DNA from: Nonomuraea sp. PA05
GTDB lineage: Bacteria; Actinomycetota; Actinomycetes; Streptosporangiales; Streptosporangiaceae
DNA: 64,000 nucleotides
Reading direction: 5' to 3'
Assembly (NCBI RefSeq): GCF_008086045.1
Contig: NZ_VSEY01000038.1
Coordinates: 62,001 to 126,000 of the forward strand
Both the position numbers and the translations under genes were made by a program. Shown here one piece after another: positions 50,996 to 60,564 of the stretch. The notes beneath the pieces are model-generated. The model ran no database searches, was not told the origin of the DNA, and saw only the letters and a program-made list of their open reading frames with translations. How positions within the stretch are numbered: the stretch's first letter is position 1; every line of letters starts with the position of its first letter.

Positions 50996-52126
50996 TCACC
51001 CCGGCGCGGGGCCCGTGCTGCCGCGCACGAGCAGCCGGGGCCGGTAACACACGTTGTAGCCGCCGCCCTCGCCGCTCATCAGCGCCCGCAGCCGCTCCCA
51101 CGCCTGCCGCCCCAGCTCGTTCTGCGGGATCGACACCGTGGTCAGCGGCGGCGTGGTGTAACGGGCGAACGGGATGTCGTCGAACCCCGTCACCGACACC
51201 TCGCCGGGCACCCGCACCCCCAGCTCGCGCAGCCCCGTCAGCACGCCCGAGGCCACCATGTCGTTGAAGGCGACCACCGCGCTGGCCCCGCACTCCACCA
51301 CCCGCGCGGCGGCGGCGTGCCCGTGGCCGAACATCGACCCGCACGCCAGCACGGCCAGCTCCACCCCGGGCACGGCACCGGGCACGGCACGCAGCGCGGC
51401 GAGCCGCTCGGCGTTGCCCGCGCTGCCGGGCGGCCCGGCCAGGTAGACCAGCCGGCGATGCCCGAGCCCGGTCAGGTGGGCGACGACCTCGCCGATGCCG
51501 GCGGCGTTGTCGATCGACAGGGACGGCGCGTCCAGCCCGGGAACCTCCCGGTAGACCAGCACGAACGGCGCCAGCCTCTCGCCGAGCGCCCGCAGCCGCT
51601 CGTCCGGCGCCCGCGGCGAGGCCAGCACCAGCCCGTCGGCGTTGCGCCGCGCCTCCAGCGCCAGGATCACCTCCTCCTCCGGGTCCTCGTCGGACTCGGC
51701 CACCAGGAGCTGGCGGCCCGCCTTGCCCGCGGCCTGGCTCAGCCCGCGCAGCACGCTCTGGAACAGCGGGTTGGACAGGTCGGGCACGACGAGCGCGACC
51801 GCGCCGGTACGGCCGAGCGCGAGCCGGCGGGCGGCGGCGCTGGGCTCGTAGTCGAGCGCCTCGGCGGCGGCCCGCACCCGGGCGGCCAGCTCGGGGTTGA
51901 CGGTCGGCGAGCCGTTCATGACCCGCGACACCGTCGCCCGCGAGACCCCGGCCGCCTCGGCGACGCGGCTGATCGTCGCCTGCCCGGCCGGCCGGGGCCC
52001 GCGCCTGCCGCGCCGCGCGCCGGCCCCGTCGAGCAGGCCCTCCTCGGACACCGGCACCTCCAGGTCCCGCTCGCCGTCATCCGCTCCGCGTGAACGCATG
52101 CCCGCACCCGCATTAAAGCCCGGCAC
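50996..52126 (-). CDS. LacI family transcriptional regulator
   Basis: Up to 376 residues. The LacI headpiece lies at about residues 50-95 (ATISRVAEAAGVSRATVSRV) and is followed by the hinge (YEPSAAARRLALGRTGAVAL) and a periplasmic-binding-type sensor domain with VTGFDDIPFARYTTPPLTTV. The 45 or so residues before the headpiece are an extra, charged stretch; ATG 52099 or a GTG further in may be the real start. It is divergent from a sugar ABC operon whose upstream region has several AACCGGTT-like sites. Confidence 0.92.
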   Translation of the reverse strand: MPGFNAGAGMRSRGADDGERDLEVPVSEEGLLDGAGARRGRRGPRPAGQATISRVAEAAGVSRATVSRVMNGSPTVNPELAARVRAAAEALDYEPSAAARRLALGRTGAVALVVPDLSNPLFQSVLRGLSQAAGKAGRQLLVAESDEDPEEEVILALEARRNADGLVLASPRAPDERLRALGERLAPFVLVYREVPGLDAPSLSIDNAAGIGEVVAHLTGLGHRRLVYLAGPPGSAGNAERLAALRAVPGAVPGVELAVLACGSMFGHGHAAAARVVECGASAVVAFNDMVASGVLTGLRELGVRVPGEVSVTGFDDIPFARYTTPPLTTVSIPQNELGRQAWERLRALMSGEGGGYNVCYRPRLLVRGSTGPAPG

Positions 52127-52143
52127 GTCCCCACCCGTCGAGA

Positions 52144-52264
52144 TACCGGTTTCTCACCGTAAGGAACAACCGGTTGCCGTAACCGGTGTCCGCTACGTTC
52201 ACCCAGCTCAGAGCCTCGCCAACCGGGCGTTGACACCCGAAGGGGGCGATGTTAGAAACTGGTT
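52144..52264. promoter_or_regulatory. LacI-type operator cluster and promoter of the sugar ABC operon
   Basis: Sites: TACCGGTTTC (52144-52153), AACCGGTT (52168-52175), AACCGGTG (52181-52188) and AACTGGTT (52257-52264). The middle pair forms CCGGTT-N5-AACCGG. The promoter reads TTGACA (52230-52235), 17 bp, TAGAAA (52253-52258), so the last site covers the -10 region, a classic repressor position. Confidence 0.6.
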
Positions 52265-52281
52265 ACTCCGAAGGGTGCCAG

Positions 52282-53157
52282 ATGAGCAAACGTCCGGACC
52301 GGATCGGCTACCTGTTCCTCACCCCGTGGTTCCTCGGCATGGCCCTGTTCACCATCGGCCCCATCCTTGGCTCGCTCTACCTGTCGTTCACCGACTACAC
52401 CCTGCTCAGGCCGCCGGAATGGCTCGGGCTCGACAACTACCGCCAGATGCTGGACGACCCGCGGCTGCACGACTCGCTGCTGGTCACGTCCGTCTACGTG
52501 TTCGTGTCGGTGCCCGTCCAGCTCGCGCTGGCGCTGGCGCTGGCCCTGCTGCTCGACCGCGGCGTGCGCGGCCTGAGCTTCTACCGGTCGGTCTACTACC
52601 TGCCCTCGCTCCTGGCCGGCAGCGTCTCCATCGCCATCCTGTGGCGGCAGATCTTCGGCAAGGACGGCCTGGTCAACCAGCTTCTCGCGCTGTTCGGCGT
52701 CGAAGGGGTGAGCTGGGTGGCCCACCCCGACTTCGCGCTCGGCACGCTGGTGCTGCTCAACGCGTGGACGTTCGGCGCGCCCATGGTCATCTTCCTGGCC
52801 GGGCTGCGCCAGATCCCCGTCTCCTACTACGAGGCCGCCCAGGTGGACGGCGCCGGGCCGGTGTCGCGGTTCACGCACATCACGCTGCCCATGCTCACCC
52901 CGATCATCTTCTTCAACCTCGTCCTGCAGCTCATCGGCGCCTTCCAGAGCTTCACCCAGGCGTTCGTGATCAGCGGCGGGCGCGGCGGCCCGTCGGACTC
53001 GACCCTGCTCTACACGCTCTACCTGTACGAACGCGGCTTCGGCTCCTTCGACATGGGCTACGCCTCGGCCATGGCGTGGGTGCTGCTCGCGGTCATCGCC
53101 GTGCTGACCGGGGTGAACTTCCTGTTCGCCAGGCGGTGGGTGTTCTATGGGAGCTAG
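52282..53157 (+). CDS. Sugar ABC transporter permease, MalF type
   Basis: 291 residues from ATG 52282, which has GAAGGG upstream; ATG 52249 is in frame but falls within the -10 region. It has six membrane helices and the coupling loop YEAAQVDGAGPVSRFTHITL near residues 187-206. It opens a four-gene operon with the unusual order permease, permease, binding protein, glycosidase. It overlaps the second permease by 11 bp. Confidence 0.92.
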   Translation: MSKRPDRIGYLFLTPWFLGMALFTIGPILGSLYLSFTDYTLLRPPEWLGLDNYRQMLDDPRLHDSLLVTSVYVFVSVPVQLALALALALLLDRGVRGLSFYRSVYYLPSLLAGSVSIAILWRQIFGKDGLVNQLLALFGVEGVSWVAHPDFALGTLVLLNAWTFGAPMVIFLAGLRQIPVSYYEAAQVDGAGPVSRFTHITLPMLTPIIFFNLVLQLIGAFQSFTQAFVISGGRGGPSDSTLLYTLYLYERGFGSFDMGYASAMAWVLLAVIAVLTGVNFLFARRWVFYGS

Positions 53158-53971
53158 CCGATGGCCCCGGCACCTGCTGCTGCTCGCGTTCGGCCTGGTG
53201 ATGCTCTACCCGCTGCTGTGGATGGTGTCCAGCTCGGTCAAGCCCACCGACACGATCTTCCGCGACCCGTCGATCTGGCCCACGGAGCTGGACCTCGGCA
53301 ACTACACCGACGGCTGGACGGCGCTGGAGCACCCCTTCCACTACTATCTGTGGAACTCGGCCGTCATCGCCGTGCTGGCCGTCGCGGGCAACCTGCTGTC
53401 GTGCTCGCTGGCCGCGTACGCGTTCGCGCGGCTCGACTTCCCGGGCAGGAACCTGTTCTTCGCCCTGATGCTGGCGACGCTGATGCTGCCCATCCACGTG
53501 CTCATCGTCCCCCAGTACGTGCTGTTCTCCCAGCTCGACTGGATCAACACGAACCTGCCGCTGGTCGTGCCCAAGTTCCTGGCGCACGACGCGTTCTTCA
53601 TCTTCCTGATGGTGCAGTTCATCCGCGGCCTGCCCCGCGAGCTGGACGAGGCCGCCCGCATCGACGGCTGCGGGCACATCCGGATCTACTGGCGGATCAT
53701 CATGCCGCTGTCGGTGCCGGCGCTGGTCACCTCGGCGCTGTTCACCTTCATCTGGACCTGGAACGACTTCTTCAGCCAGCTCATCTTCCTGACCGACCCC
53801 GAGCTGTGGACCATGCCGGTGGCGCTGCGCTCGTTCATGGACGGCCAGGGCGAGACCGCCTGGGGCCAGCTCTTCGCCATGTCCATCGTGGGCCTGGCGC
53901 CGATCTTCGGCTTCTTCCTGGCCGGTCAGCGCTACCTGACCCAGGGCATCTCCACGACCGGCTTCCGCTGA
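53147..53971 (+). CDS. Sugar ABC transporter permease, MalG type
   Basis: 274 residues, starting inside the previous gene. Six membrane helices; DEAARIDGCGHIRIYWRIIM near residues 167-186 is the coupling loop and the protein ends QGISTTGFR, typical of MalG. It pairs with the preceding permease. Confidence 0.93.
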   Translation: MGASRWPRHLLLLAFGLVMLYPLLWMVSSSVKPTDTIFRDPSIWPTELDLGNYTDGWTALEHPFHYYLWNSAVIAVLAVAGNLLSCSLAAYAFARLDFPGRNLFFALMLATLMLPIHVLIVPQYVLFSQLDWINTNLPLVVPKFLAHDAFFIFLMVQFIRGLPRELDEAARIDGCGHIRIYWRIIMPLSVPALVTSALFTFIWTWNDFFSQLIFLTDPELWTMPVALRSFMDGQGETAWGQLFAMSIVGLAPIFGFFLAGQRYLTQGISTTGFR

Positions 53972-53999
53972 CACGTTCTGATCGCGAAGGAGAACGGCC

Positions 54000-55280
54000 A
54001 TGCCACGATCCAAGGGTCTGGCGGCGCTCTGCCTGACCGGCGTCCTGCTCGCGGCCACCGCCTGCGGCGGCGGCTCGTCCGGCGGCGGCGGGGACGGGAC
54101 GGTCGAGCTGCGTTTCGGCTGGTGGGGCAACAACGACAGGGCCGCCGCCACCCAGCGCGTCATCGACGCCTTCCAGAAGCAGAACCCCGGCATCAAGGTC
54201 AAGGGCAGCTACACCGACTTCAACTCCTACTTCGACCGCCTGGCCACCGAGGTCGCCGGCGGGCGCGCCCCCGACGTCATCACGCTCGGCGGCGCCTACC
54301 CCCGCGAGTACGGCGACCGCGGCGCCCTGCTCGACCTCGCCAAGACCGGGCTCGACACCGGCAAGATCGGCGCGGCGGCGCTGGACAACGGCAAGTTCGG
54401 CGGCGTCCAGTACGGCGTGCCGACCGGCGTCAACGCCATCGCCGTGGTCGTCAACGAGGCCGTCTTCGACCAGGCCGGAGTGCCCCTGCCCGACGAGGAC
54501 ACCTGGACCTGGGACGACTTCACCCGCACCGCCAGGCAACTGGCAGGGAAACTGCCGGACGGCACGTTCGCGCTGGCCGACCCGACCAGGACCGACATGC
54601 TCGACGCCTACTCCCGCCAGCGCGGCCAGGCCCTCTACACCGCCGACGGCAAGGTCGGCATCGCCGAGGCGACGCTGACCGCCTGGTGGGCGATGACGCT
54701 CGAGTTGATGAAGGCGGGCGCCACCCCGCCCGCCTCCCAGACGGCCGAGCTGATCACCCAGCCCGCGCCCGAGCAGTCGCTGATGGGCCGCGGCCAGGCC
54801 GCCATGCAGTTCGACTGGAGCAACCAGCTCACCGCGCTCAGCAAGGCCGCCGGGCAGCCGCTGCGGCTCATGCGGGTGCCCGGCGAGAGCCCGCAGCCCG
54901 GCATGTGGCTGCAGGCGTCGCAGATCTACAGCATCAACGCCAGGAGCAAGCACCCGCAGGAGGCGGCCAAGCTCGTGGACTTCCTCGTCAACAGCCCCGA
55001 AGCCGGGAAGATCATCCTCGCCGACCGCGGCATCCCGGCCAACTCCGACGTCCGCGCCGCCATCCAGGGCGTGCTCGGCGAGCCGGAGAAGGCGCAGGCC
55101 GCCTTCATCGACGCGCTCACCCCCAAGGCCGGGCCGCCGCTGGTGATCGGCCCGGCCGGCTCCACCGACACGCCGAAGATCCTGGACCGGGTCAACGCCG
55201 AGGTGCTGTTCGGCCGTCAGCAGCCGGCCGAGGCGGCGGCAGACTTCGTCCAGCAGGTCACCACGGCGATCAAGCAGTGA
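54000..55280 (+). CDS. Extracellular sugar-binding lipoprotein
   Basis: 426 residues, with ribosome site GAAGGAG. Lipobox LLAATAC (Cys near residue 22), then a Gly/Ser linker. The family-1 fold includes VELRFGWWGNNDRAAATQRV and EDTWTWDDFTRTARQLAGKL. It supplies the two permeases; the gene behind it, translated from an overlapping GTG, encodes a putative glycosidase that should act on the imported sugar. Confidence 0.94.
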   Translation: MPRSKGLAALCLTGVLLAATACGGGSSGGGGDGTVELRFGWWGNNDRAAATQRVIDAFQKQNPGIKVKGSYTDFNSYFDRLATEVAGGRAPDVITLGGAYPREYGDRGALLDLAKTGLDTGKIGAAALDNGKFGGVQYGVPTGVNAIAVVVNEAVFDQAGVPLPDEDTWTWDDFTRTARQLAGKLPDGTFALADPTRTDMLDAYSRQRGQALYTADGKVGIAEATLTAWWAMTLELMKAGATPPASQTAELITQPAPEQSLMGRGQAAMQFDWSNQLTALSKAAGQPLRLMRVPGESPQPGMWLQASQIYSINARSKHPQEAAKLVDFLVNSPEAGKIILADRGIPANSDVRAAIQGVLGEPEKAQAAFIDALTPKAGPPLVIGPAGSTDTPKILDRVNAEVLFGRQQPAEAAADFVQQVTTAIKQ

Positions 55281-57412
55281 CCGGTCACCCGTCCGGCGCG
55301 CCTGCCGGTCGCCTCACCGGCCGTCCCATCGACCGCAGGGCGCTGGCCGGGCGGCACGCCGTCGAGGTGACCGGGATCGTGCCCGGCTCGCCCCTGTCGG
55401 TGGGCAACGGCGAGCTGTGCTTCACCGCCGACGTCACCGGCCTGCAGACCTTCCCCGGCCACTACGCGGCGGGCGAGGGCACGCTGCTGGCCACCATGGC
55501 GTCGTGGGGCTGGCACAGTGTCCCCGGCACCGGCCCCGGCACGTACTCGCTGGAGTCGGCGACCCGCACGTACCGGACGCCGCGCGGCCCCGTTCCGTAC
55601 GTGGACATGGCAGGGGAGCTGAGCGGCTCCGGCGGCGAGCGGCCCGCCTCGCGGGCCGAGTCGTGGCTGCGCGCCAACCCGCACCGGCTCGACCTGGGCC
55701 GCATCGGGCTGACCGCGCCCGGCCGGCCCCTCACCCCTGAGGACGTCAGCGACGCCAGGCAGCGGCTCGACCTGTGGACCGGCACACTGACCAGCCGCTA
55801 CCGGCTGCGCGGCGTGCCGTTCCACGTCGTCACCGCCTGCCACCCCGCGCTGGACACGATCGCCGTGCGGCTGGAGTCGCCCGGCCTGGCCGAGGTGGCG
55901 GTGCGGCTGGCGTTCCCGTACGGGTCGCAGGCGTGGGGCGACGCGGCCGACTGGTCACAGCCGGACGCGCACACCTCCGAGCTGCGCGCCCGCGAGGGCG
56001 GATTCACCGTCGAACGCACCCTGGACGCGACCACGTACCAGGTGGCGGTGCGCGCGGCGGGCGGCGAGGTGACGCGGGCGGGCCCGCACGAGTTCCTCAT
56101 CACCTTCACTGGCCCCGCCGCCGAGCTGACCTTCACCTTCGACCAGCCCGCCACCGGCCGCACACCCGGCCGCACACCTGGTCGAATATCCGGCCGCGTG
56201 CCCGGCTGCACCGAGGTGCTGGAGTCGGCGGCGGCGCACTGGGCCTGGTGGTGGAGCACCGGCGGCGCGATCGACCTGTCCGCGGGCCAGGACGAGCGCG
56301 CGGGGGAGCTGGAGCGGCGGATCGTGCTGTCGCGCTACCTGACGGCCATCCACTGCTCCGGCTCCCTGCCGCCCGCCGAGACCGGCCTGATGACCAACAG
56401 CTGGCGGGGCCGCTTCCACCTGGAGATGCACTGGTGGCACGCCGCCCACTTCCCGCTGTGGGGCCGCCCCGAGCTGCTGGAACGCAGCCTGGCCTGGTAC
56501 GCCGCCATCCTGCCCGCGGCCCGCGCGACCGCCCGCGCCCAGGGCTTGCCCGGGGTGCGCTGGCCCAAGCAGACGGGCCCCGGCGGGCGGGAGAGCCCCA
56601 GCCCGATCGGGCCGTTCCTGGTGTGGCAGCAGCCGCACCCCATCTTCCTGGCCGAGCTGGTCCGCCGCGCGGCCGGCACCCGCCACGCGCTCGACCGCTA
56701 CGCCGGGCTCGTGCTGGAGACGGCCGCGTTCATGGCGGCGTTCGCCATCGAGGGCGGCGTGGGTGAGGGTGGGTTCTCGCTGGGGCCGCCGCTGGTGCCC
56801 GCCCAGGAGTCGTACGCCATGGCGCGCGCCCGCGCCCGGAACCCGACGTTCGAGCTGGCCTACTGGTCATGGGCGCTGGACGTGGCACAGCGGTGGCGGC
56901 GGCTGCTCGGGCTGGCCCCCGAGCCGCACTGGGCACGGGTGGCCGCCGGGATGGCCAGGCCGCTGGTGCGCGACGGCGTGTACGCGGCGATGGACGCGCC
57001 GCCGTACACGGTGCGCGACGACCACCCCTCCATGCTGTACGCCCTCGGCTTCGTCCCCCCGACCCGCCTCATCGACCCCGCCACCATGCGCGCCACGCTG
57101 CGCGACGTGCTGGCCCGCTGGGACTGGGACAGCACCTGGGGCTGGGACTACCCGGCCATCGCGATGACCGCCACCCGCCTCGGCGACCCGGACACCGCCG
57201 TCGAGGCGCTGCTCATGCCCACCGCCAAGAACACCTGGCTGCCCAACGGCCACAACCCGCAGACCGCCGCGCTGCCCGTCTACCTGCCCGGCAACGGCGG
57301 CCTGCTGGCCGCCGTCGCGCTCATGGCCAGAGGCTGGGACGCTGGCCCGCGCACCCCCGGCTTCCCGGACACCTGGCACGTCCGTCACGAAGGGCTGGTG
57401 GCCTCACCCTGA
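55277..57412 (+). CDS. Cytoplasmic six-hairpin glycosidase-like protein
   Basis: 711 residues from GTG 55277, overlapping the binding-protein stop. There is no signal peptide, so it acts inside the cell. The first 270 residues look like a beta-sandwich (VEVTGIVPGSPLSVGNGELC), as in GH65/GH95-type enzymes. The rest is Trp-rich and helical, with MTNSWRGRFHLEMHWWHAAH near residues 372-391 and WGWDYPAIAMTATRL near 620. These fit an (alpha/alpha)6 glycosidase or phosphorylase; the exact family is not clear to me. A GRTPGRTPGRISGR linker near 293-310 joins the halves. Confidence 0.72.
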   Translation: MTGHPSGAPAGRLTGRPIDRRALAGRHAVEVTGIVPGSPLSVGNGELCFTADVTGLQTFPGHYAAGEGTLLATMASWGWHSVPGTGPGTYSLESATRTYRTPRGPVPYVDMAGELSGSGGERPASRAESWLRANPHRLDLGRIGLTAPGRPLTPEDVSDARQRLDLWTGTLTSRYRLRGVPFHVVTACHPALDTIAVRLESPGLAEVAVRLAFPYGSQAWGDAADWSQPDAHTSELRAREGGFTVERTLDATTYQVAVRAAGGEVTRAGPHEFLITFTGPAAELTFTFDQPATGRTPGRTPGRISGRVPGCTEVLESAAAHWAWWWSTGGAIDLSAGQDERAGELERRIVLSRYLTAIHCSGSLPPAETGLMTNSWRGRFHLEMHWWHAAHFPLWGRPELLERSLAWYAAILPAARATARAQGLPGVRWPKQTGPGGRESPSPIGPFLVWQQPHPIFLAELVRRAAGTRHALDRYAGLVLETAAFMAAFAIEGGVGEGGFSLGPPLVPAQESYAMARARARNPTFELAYWSWALDVAQRWRRLLGLAPEPHWARVAAGMARPLVRDGVYAAMDAPPYTVRDDHPSMLYALGFVPPTRLIDPATMRATLRDVLARWDWDSTWGWDYPAIAMTATRLGDPDTAVEALLMPTAKNTWLPNGHNPQTAALPVYLPGNGGLLAAVALMARGWDAGPRTPGFPDTWHVRHEGLVASP

Positions 57413-58795
57413 CCAGTCGATCTCCTGCCGCTTGCCGAGGAACTCCCCGGCCGCCTCCCACTCCAGCGGCAGCGGCATCGGGTACGTCGTCCTGATCCTG
57501 GACAGCTCCCGGTGCGCCCGGATCAGCCCGGCGAAGTCGCGCGGGTAGTTCCGCGTGTCCACCCCGGTGAACACGCCGACCTTGCGCGCCCGCCCGAGCA
57601 GCCGCCGCCAGTCCTCGATCCCGGCCAGCCCCACCGACTCCACCCCGTGCGAGAACAGCATGAGCCTGATCTCGTCGAACGGGTCCGCGCCGTCGAGGTA
57701 GGCCATCGCCCGCTCGTGCGACTGCTCGGCGTTGAACACCATCCAGTACGGCACCGACCCGCTGCGCAGCGCCCACCACGGCTCCAGCAGCAGGAAACAC
57801 TCGACGAGCAGCCGGTCGGCGGGCAGGTCACGCCGCCTGTACCACTCGCGGTACAGGTCGGCCACGACCGGGCTCAGCTCCTCGGGCTCGCCGTACCGCA
57901 TCCTGGCCAGCCGCCAGCCGTTGCGCGCCGCCAGCTCCTCCAGGTCGGCGAGCAGCTCCGGCTCGAACCCCCACTCCGCCTCCGGGCTGTCGCCGTCGGC
58001 CGGCGGGTAGTCCCACCGCTGCCGCCCCGCCCCGTACCGGCGCAGGTACGCGGCGACGCGCGGCCCGCCGTGCTCGTACTCCTCGCGGGTGGCGCCGCCC
58101 AGCGCGCCGTGCTGGAACACGTACCGCGGCCCCACTCGCGTGACCGGCCAGCGCAGCCCGCACTCCGACACCACCAGCGTCGCGCCCGCCGGCAGCGACT
58201 CCTCCAGGAAACGCCGGTAGGCCTGCGGCAGCCTGCGCCACTTGACCCGGAAGTACGTCATGCCCGCGATCATCAGCCGGTCCTGGTTGGCGTCGTGCAT
58301 GTGGTGCAGCACCAGGTCCGGGTTGGCGTCCAGCAGCGCCTGCCCGGCCTGGCGGGTGGCGTTCAGGTCGCCGCGCGGATCGTCGGGGCCGACGCCGTGC
58401 CGGCGTACCGGCAGCAGCAGCGTCTGCGGCAGCCACGGCGCCCGCAACGCCGCCGCCAGGTGCACCAGCGCGCCGTTGGACGAGCCGATGAACGCCACCG
58501 GGTGCGGCCCGCGCGGGTAGTGGCCGCCTGCCCAGCGGGCCAGCTCCTCCGAACGGATGTCCGGTACGCGGCGCAGCGGCACCGCCTCGGCCCAGCCGCT
58601 CACCGCGTACGCCTTCTCCTTGGCCGCCCGCGGCAGCCGCGACGCCGCGCCCGCCACGGCGGCGGCCACCGGCTCCAGCGCCGCCGGCGCCTGCCCCAGC
58701 ATCGGCACGTCCCTGTCGCGCAGGAACCGCGACAGCGCCCGCAACATCCCGGTGGCCGAGTCGAACGAGGCCACCGCCTTCTGCGGCTTCACCAC
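57404..58795 (-). CDS. Protein of unknown function (463 aa)
   Basis: I do not recognise a named family. It has no signal peptide or membrane helix. Visible features are a G-x-S-x-G-like elbow (FIGSSNGALVHLAAALRAPW near residues 103-122), basic LLLPVRRHGVGPDDPRGDLN after it, and a Trp/Tyr-rich C-terminal half. The elbow suggests a serine alpha/beta-hydrolase-like fold, but an SxN-G motif alone is weak. It overlaps the true alpha/beta hydrolase gene upstream by 7 bp, so the two are made together; the 3' end overlaps the glycosidase gene by 9 bp. Confidence 0.75.
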   Translation of the reverse strand: MVKPQKAVASFDSATGMLRALSRFLRDRDVPMLGQAPAALEPVAAAVAGAASRLPRAAKEKAYAVSGWAEAVPLRRVPDIRSEELARWAGGHYPRGPHPVAFIGSSNGALVHLAAALRAPWLPQTLLLPVRRHGVGPDDPRGDLNATRQAGQALLDANPDLVLHHMHDANQDRLMIAGMTYFRVKWRRLPQAYRRFLEESLPAGATLVVSECGLRWPVTRVGPRYVFQHGALGGATREEYEHGGPRVAAYLRRYGAGRQRWDYPPADGDSPEAEWGFEPELLADLEELAARNGWRLARMRYGEPEELSPVVADLYREWYRRRDLPADRLLVECFLLLEPWWALRSGSVPYWMVFNAEQSHERAMAYLDGADPFDEIRLMLFSHGVESVGLAGIEDWRRLLGRARKVGVFTGVDTRNYPRDFAGLIRAHRELSRIRTTYPMPLPLEWEAAGEFLGKRQEIDWSG

Positions 58796-59547
58796 GAGGC
58801 CTCCCCTGCCGTCTCCAGGAACGCCCGCACCTCGCGCGCCAGCCCCTCAGGATCCTTGTACGGCACCATGTGCGGCAGCCCGTCCATGACCACCAGCCGT
58901 CCCCGCGGCAGCAGCCGGGTCACCTCCTCGGCCCACGCCTGGCTCACCATCCGGTCCTGGCCGCCCCGCACCACCAGGGCGGGCACGGCCACGTGCGGCA
59001 GCTTGTCCTCGATCCGGTCGCGCATCGAGGTGCCGAAGCTGGCCAGCACCCGGCGCGGCCCGGCGTCGAGGTAGTCGGCGACGTTCAGCGGCATCATGCG
59101 CGGGCTCTCCCGCACCGAGTTGCGCAGCCACTGGCCGACCAGCCGCGCCGCCGACCTGGCCCGCGCGTCCACGGTCGGCCCCACCAGCACCAGCGCGCCC
59201 GCCGCGCCCGGATGCCTGGCCGCCAGGTCGACCGCCACCTGGCAGCCGAACGACCCGCCGAGCAGGCACGGCCGCTCCAGCCCGCAGGCCGCCAGCCAGC
59301 CGGCGACCGCGTCGGCGAGCGCGCCCAGCGTGAGCGGCTCGCGCGGCTTCTCGCTGCGGCCGAACCCGGGCAGGTCGATGCTCCAGGCGTCGTGCGTGAC
59401 CCCCATCGCCCGTACGAACGGCAGCAACTCCCTGCTCGACACCCCGGCGCCGTGCAGGCACACCACCGCGGGCCGCGCGGGCCCGCGTTCCCGCCACACC
59501 GCCACCTTCATGCCCAGGGCGGTGCCCACCAGCGATTCGAGCGGCAC
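58789..59547 (-). CDS. Alpha/beta hydrolase
   Basis: 252 residues. HGAGVSS near residues 32-38 is the oxyanion region; LLGGSFGCQVAVDLAA carries the nucleophile serine; acid in GGQDRMV; histidine in GLPHMV near the end. It is a standard serine esterase/lipase-type hydrolase, substrate unknown. It is first in a two-gene unit with the unknown 463-residue protein. Confidence 0.9.
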   Translation of the reverse strand: MPLESLVGTALGMKVAVWRERGPARPAVVCLHGAGVSSRELLPFVRAMGVTHDAWSIDLPGFGRSEKPREPLTLGALADAVAGWLAACGLERPCLLGGSFGCQVAVDLAARHPGAAGALVLVGPTVDARARSAARLVGQWLRNSVRESPRMMPLNVADYLDAGPRRVLASFGTSMRDRIEDKLPHVAVPALVVRGGQDRMVSQAWAEEVTRLLPRGRLVVMDGLPHMVPYKDPEGLAREVRAFLETAGEASW

Positions 59548-59601
59548 GCCTCTCCTTCCTGACCAGGAGGAAAGACGCTCTCCTACCCGAACCGTGATCG
59601 G

Positions 59602-60507
59602 TCAGTCCACCGGCGACGGCGGCGGCGCGCCCAGCGACTCCAGCTCCGCCCAGAACCCGTCCGGGATCACCGCGTCCACCAGCGCGTCCAGCCCCTCGAG
59701 CCGCTCCACCGAGGTGATCCCGACCACCGTGGAGTGCACCCGCGGCTCGCGCAGCGAGAAGTGCAGCGCCGCCGCGGGGAGCGCGACCCCGTGCCGGTCG
59801 CACAGCTCCCGCACCCGCTCCACGTGCCGGCCGAACTCCGGCGAGATCGGGCGGTAGCCGTACCGGGAGGCGTGCCGGGACGAGCCGGACAGGATGCCGC
59901 CGCCGAACGGCGCGGCGTTGAACACCGTCATCCCGCGCTCGCCCGCCAGCCGCAGGATGTCCTCGGCGCCGCGGTCCACCAGCGTGTAGCGGTTGTGGGT
60001 GAGCACCGCGTCGAACGCGTCGGTGCGAATGTAGTCCTCCACCAGCGTCCCGCCCGCGGCGGCGATGCCGATGGCGCCGACCAGGCCCTGCTCGCGCAGC
60101 GACACCAGGGCGGACACCGCGCCGCCCGGCGCCGTCGCCTCCTGGACCGTGATCGTGAACGGGTCGTGCAGGTGGTAGATCGGCAGCGTGGCGACGCCGA
60201 GACGGGAGAGCGTCTCCTCGAACGAGCGCTTCACCCGGTCACCGTCGAACACCCCGGTCTCCGGGTCCCTGTCGGCCTTGGAGAAGACCGTCACCCCCTC
60301 AGCCCCGCCGAGTACGCCGCCGATCAGCGTCTCGCTGCGCCCGCCCGCGTACTCGTTGGAGGTGTCGAGCTGCCGGAAACGGCCGGACACCAGCGCCCGC
60401 GCCAGTTCTTCGCCGCCTGGGTCGCGGCCCAGCCCCGACGTGCCGAGGGTGATCGCCTCCAGCGGAGTGTCCGTCCCGGGCACGCGGCGCGCCTGCTGCT
60501 CTGGCAC
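59602..60507 (-). CDS. Aldo/keto reductase
   Basis: 301 residues of the AKR barrel. The catalytic tetrad is visible: Asp48 and Tyr53 in LDTSNEYAGG, Lys77 in FSKAD, His114 in HLHD. The C-terminal NADPH region has VVGITSVERLEGL. It is related to the D-threo-aldose/pyridoxal dehydrogenase group. It is a single gene with no obvious operon partner. Confidence 0.92.
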   Translation of the reverse strand: MPEQQARRVPGTDTPLEAITLGTSGLGRDPGGEELARALVSGRFRQLDTSNEYAGGRSETLIGGVLGGAEGVTVFSKADRDPETGVFDGDRVKRSFEETLSRLGVATLPIYHLHDPFTITVQEATAPGGAVSALVSLREQGLVGAIGIAAAGGTLVEDYIRTDAFDAVLTHNRYTLVDRGAEDILRLAGERGMTVFNAAPFGGGILSGSSRHASRYGYRPISPEFGRHVERVRELCDRHGVALPAAALHFSLREPRVHSTVVGITSVERLEGLDALVDAVIPDGFWAELESLGAPPPSPVD

Positions 60508-60564
60508 CGTGTCCGCCTCTCTCGTGATCGTACGGTTTCCGGACGATCATCCCATGTGTCCGGG

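Noticed and set aside
54122..57412. A 1096-codon plus frame running from the binding protein into the glycosidase
   Set aside because: The upstream part is a shadow of the binding-protein gene; the glycosidase starts at GTG 55277 in a stop overlap.
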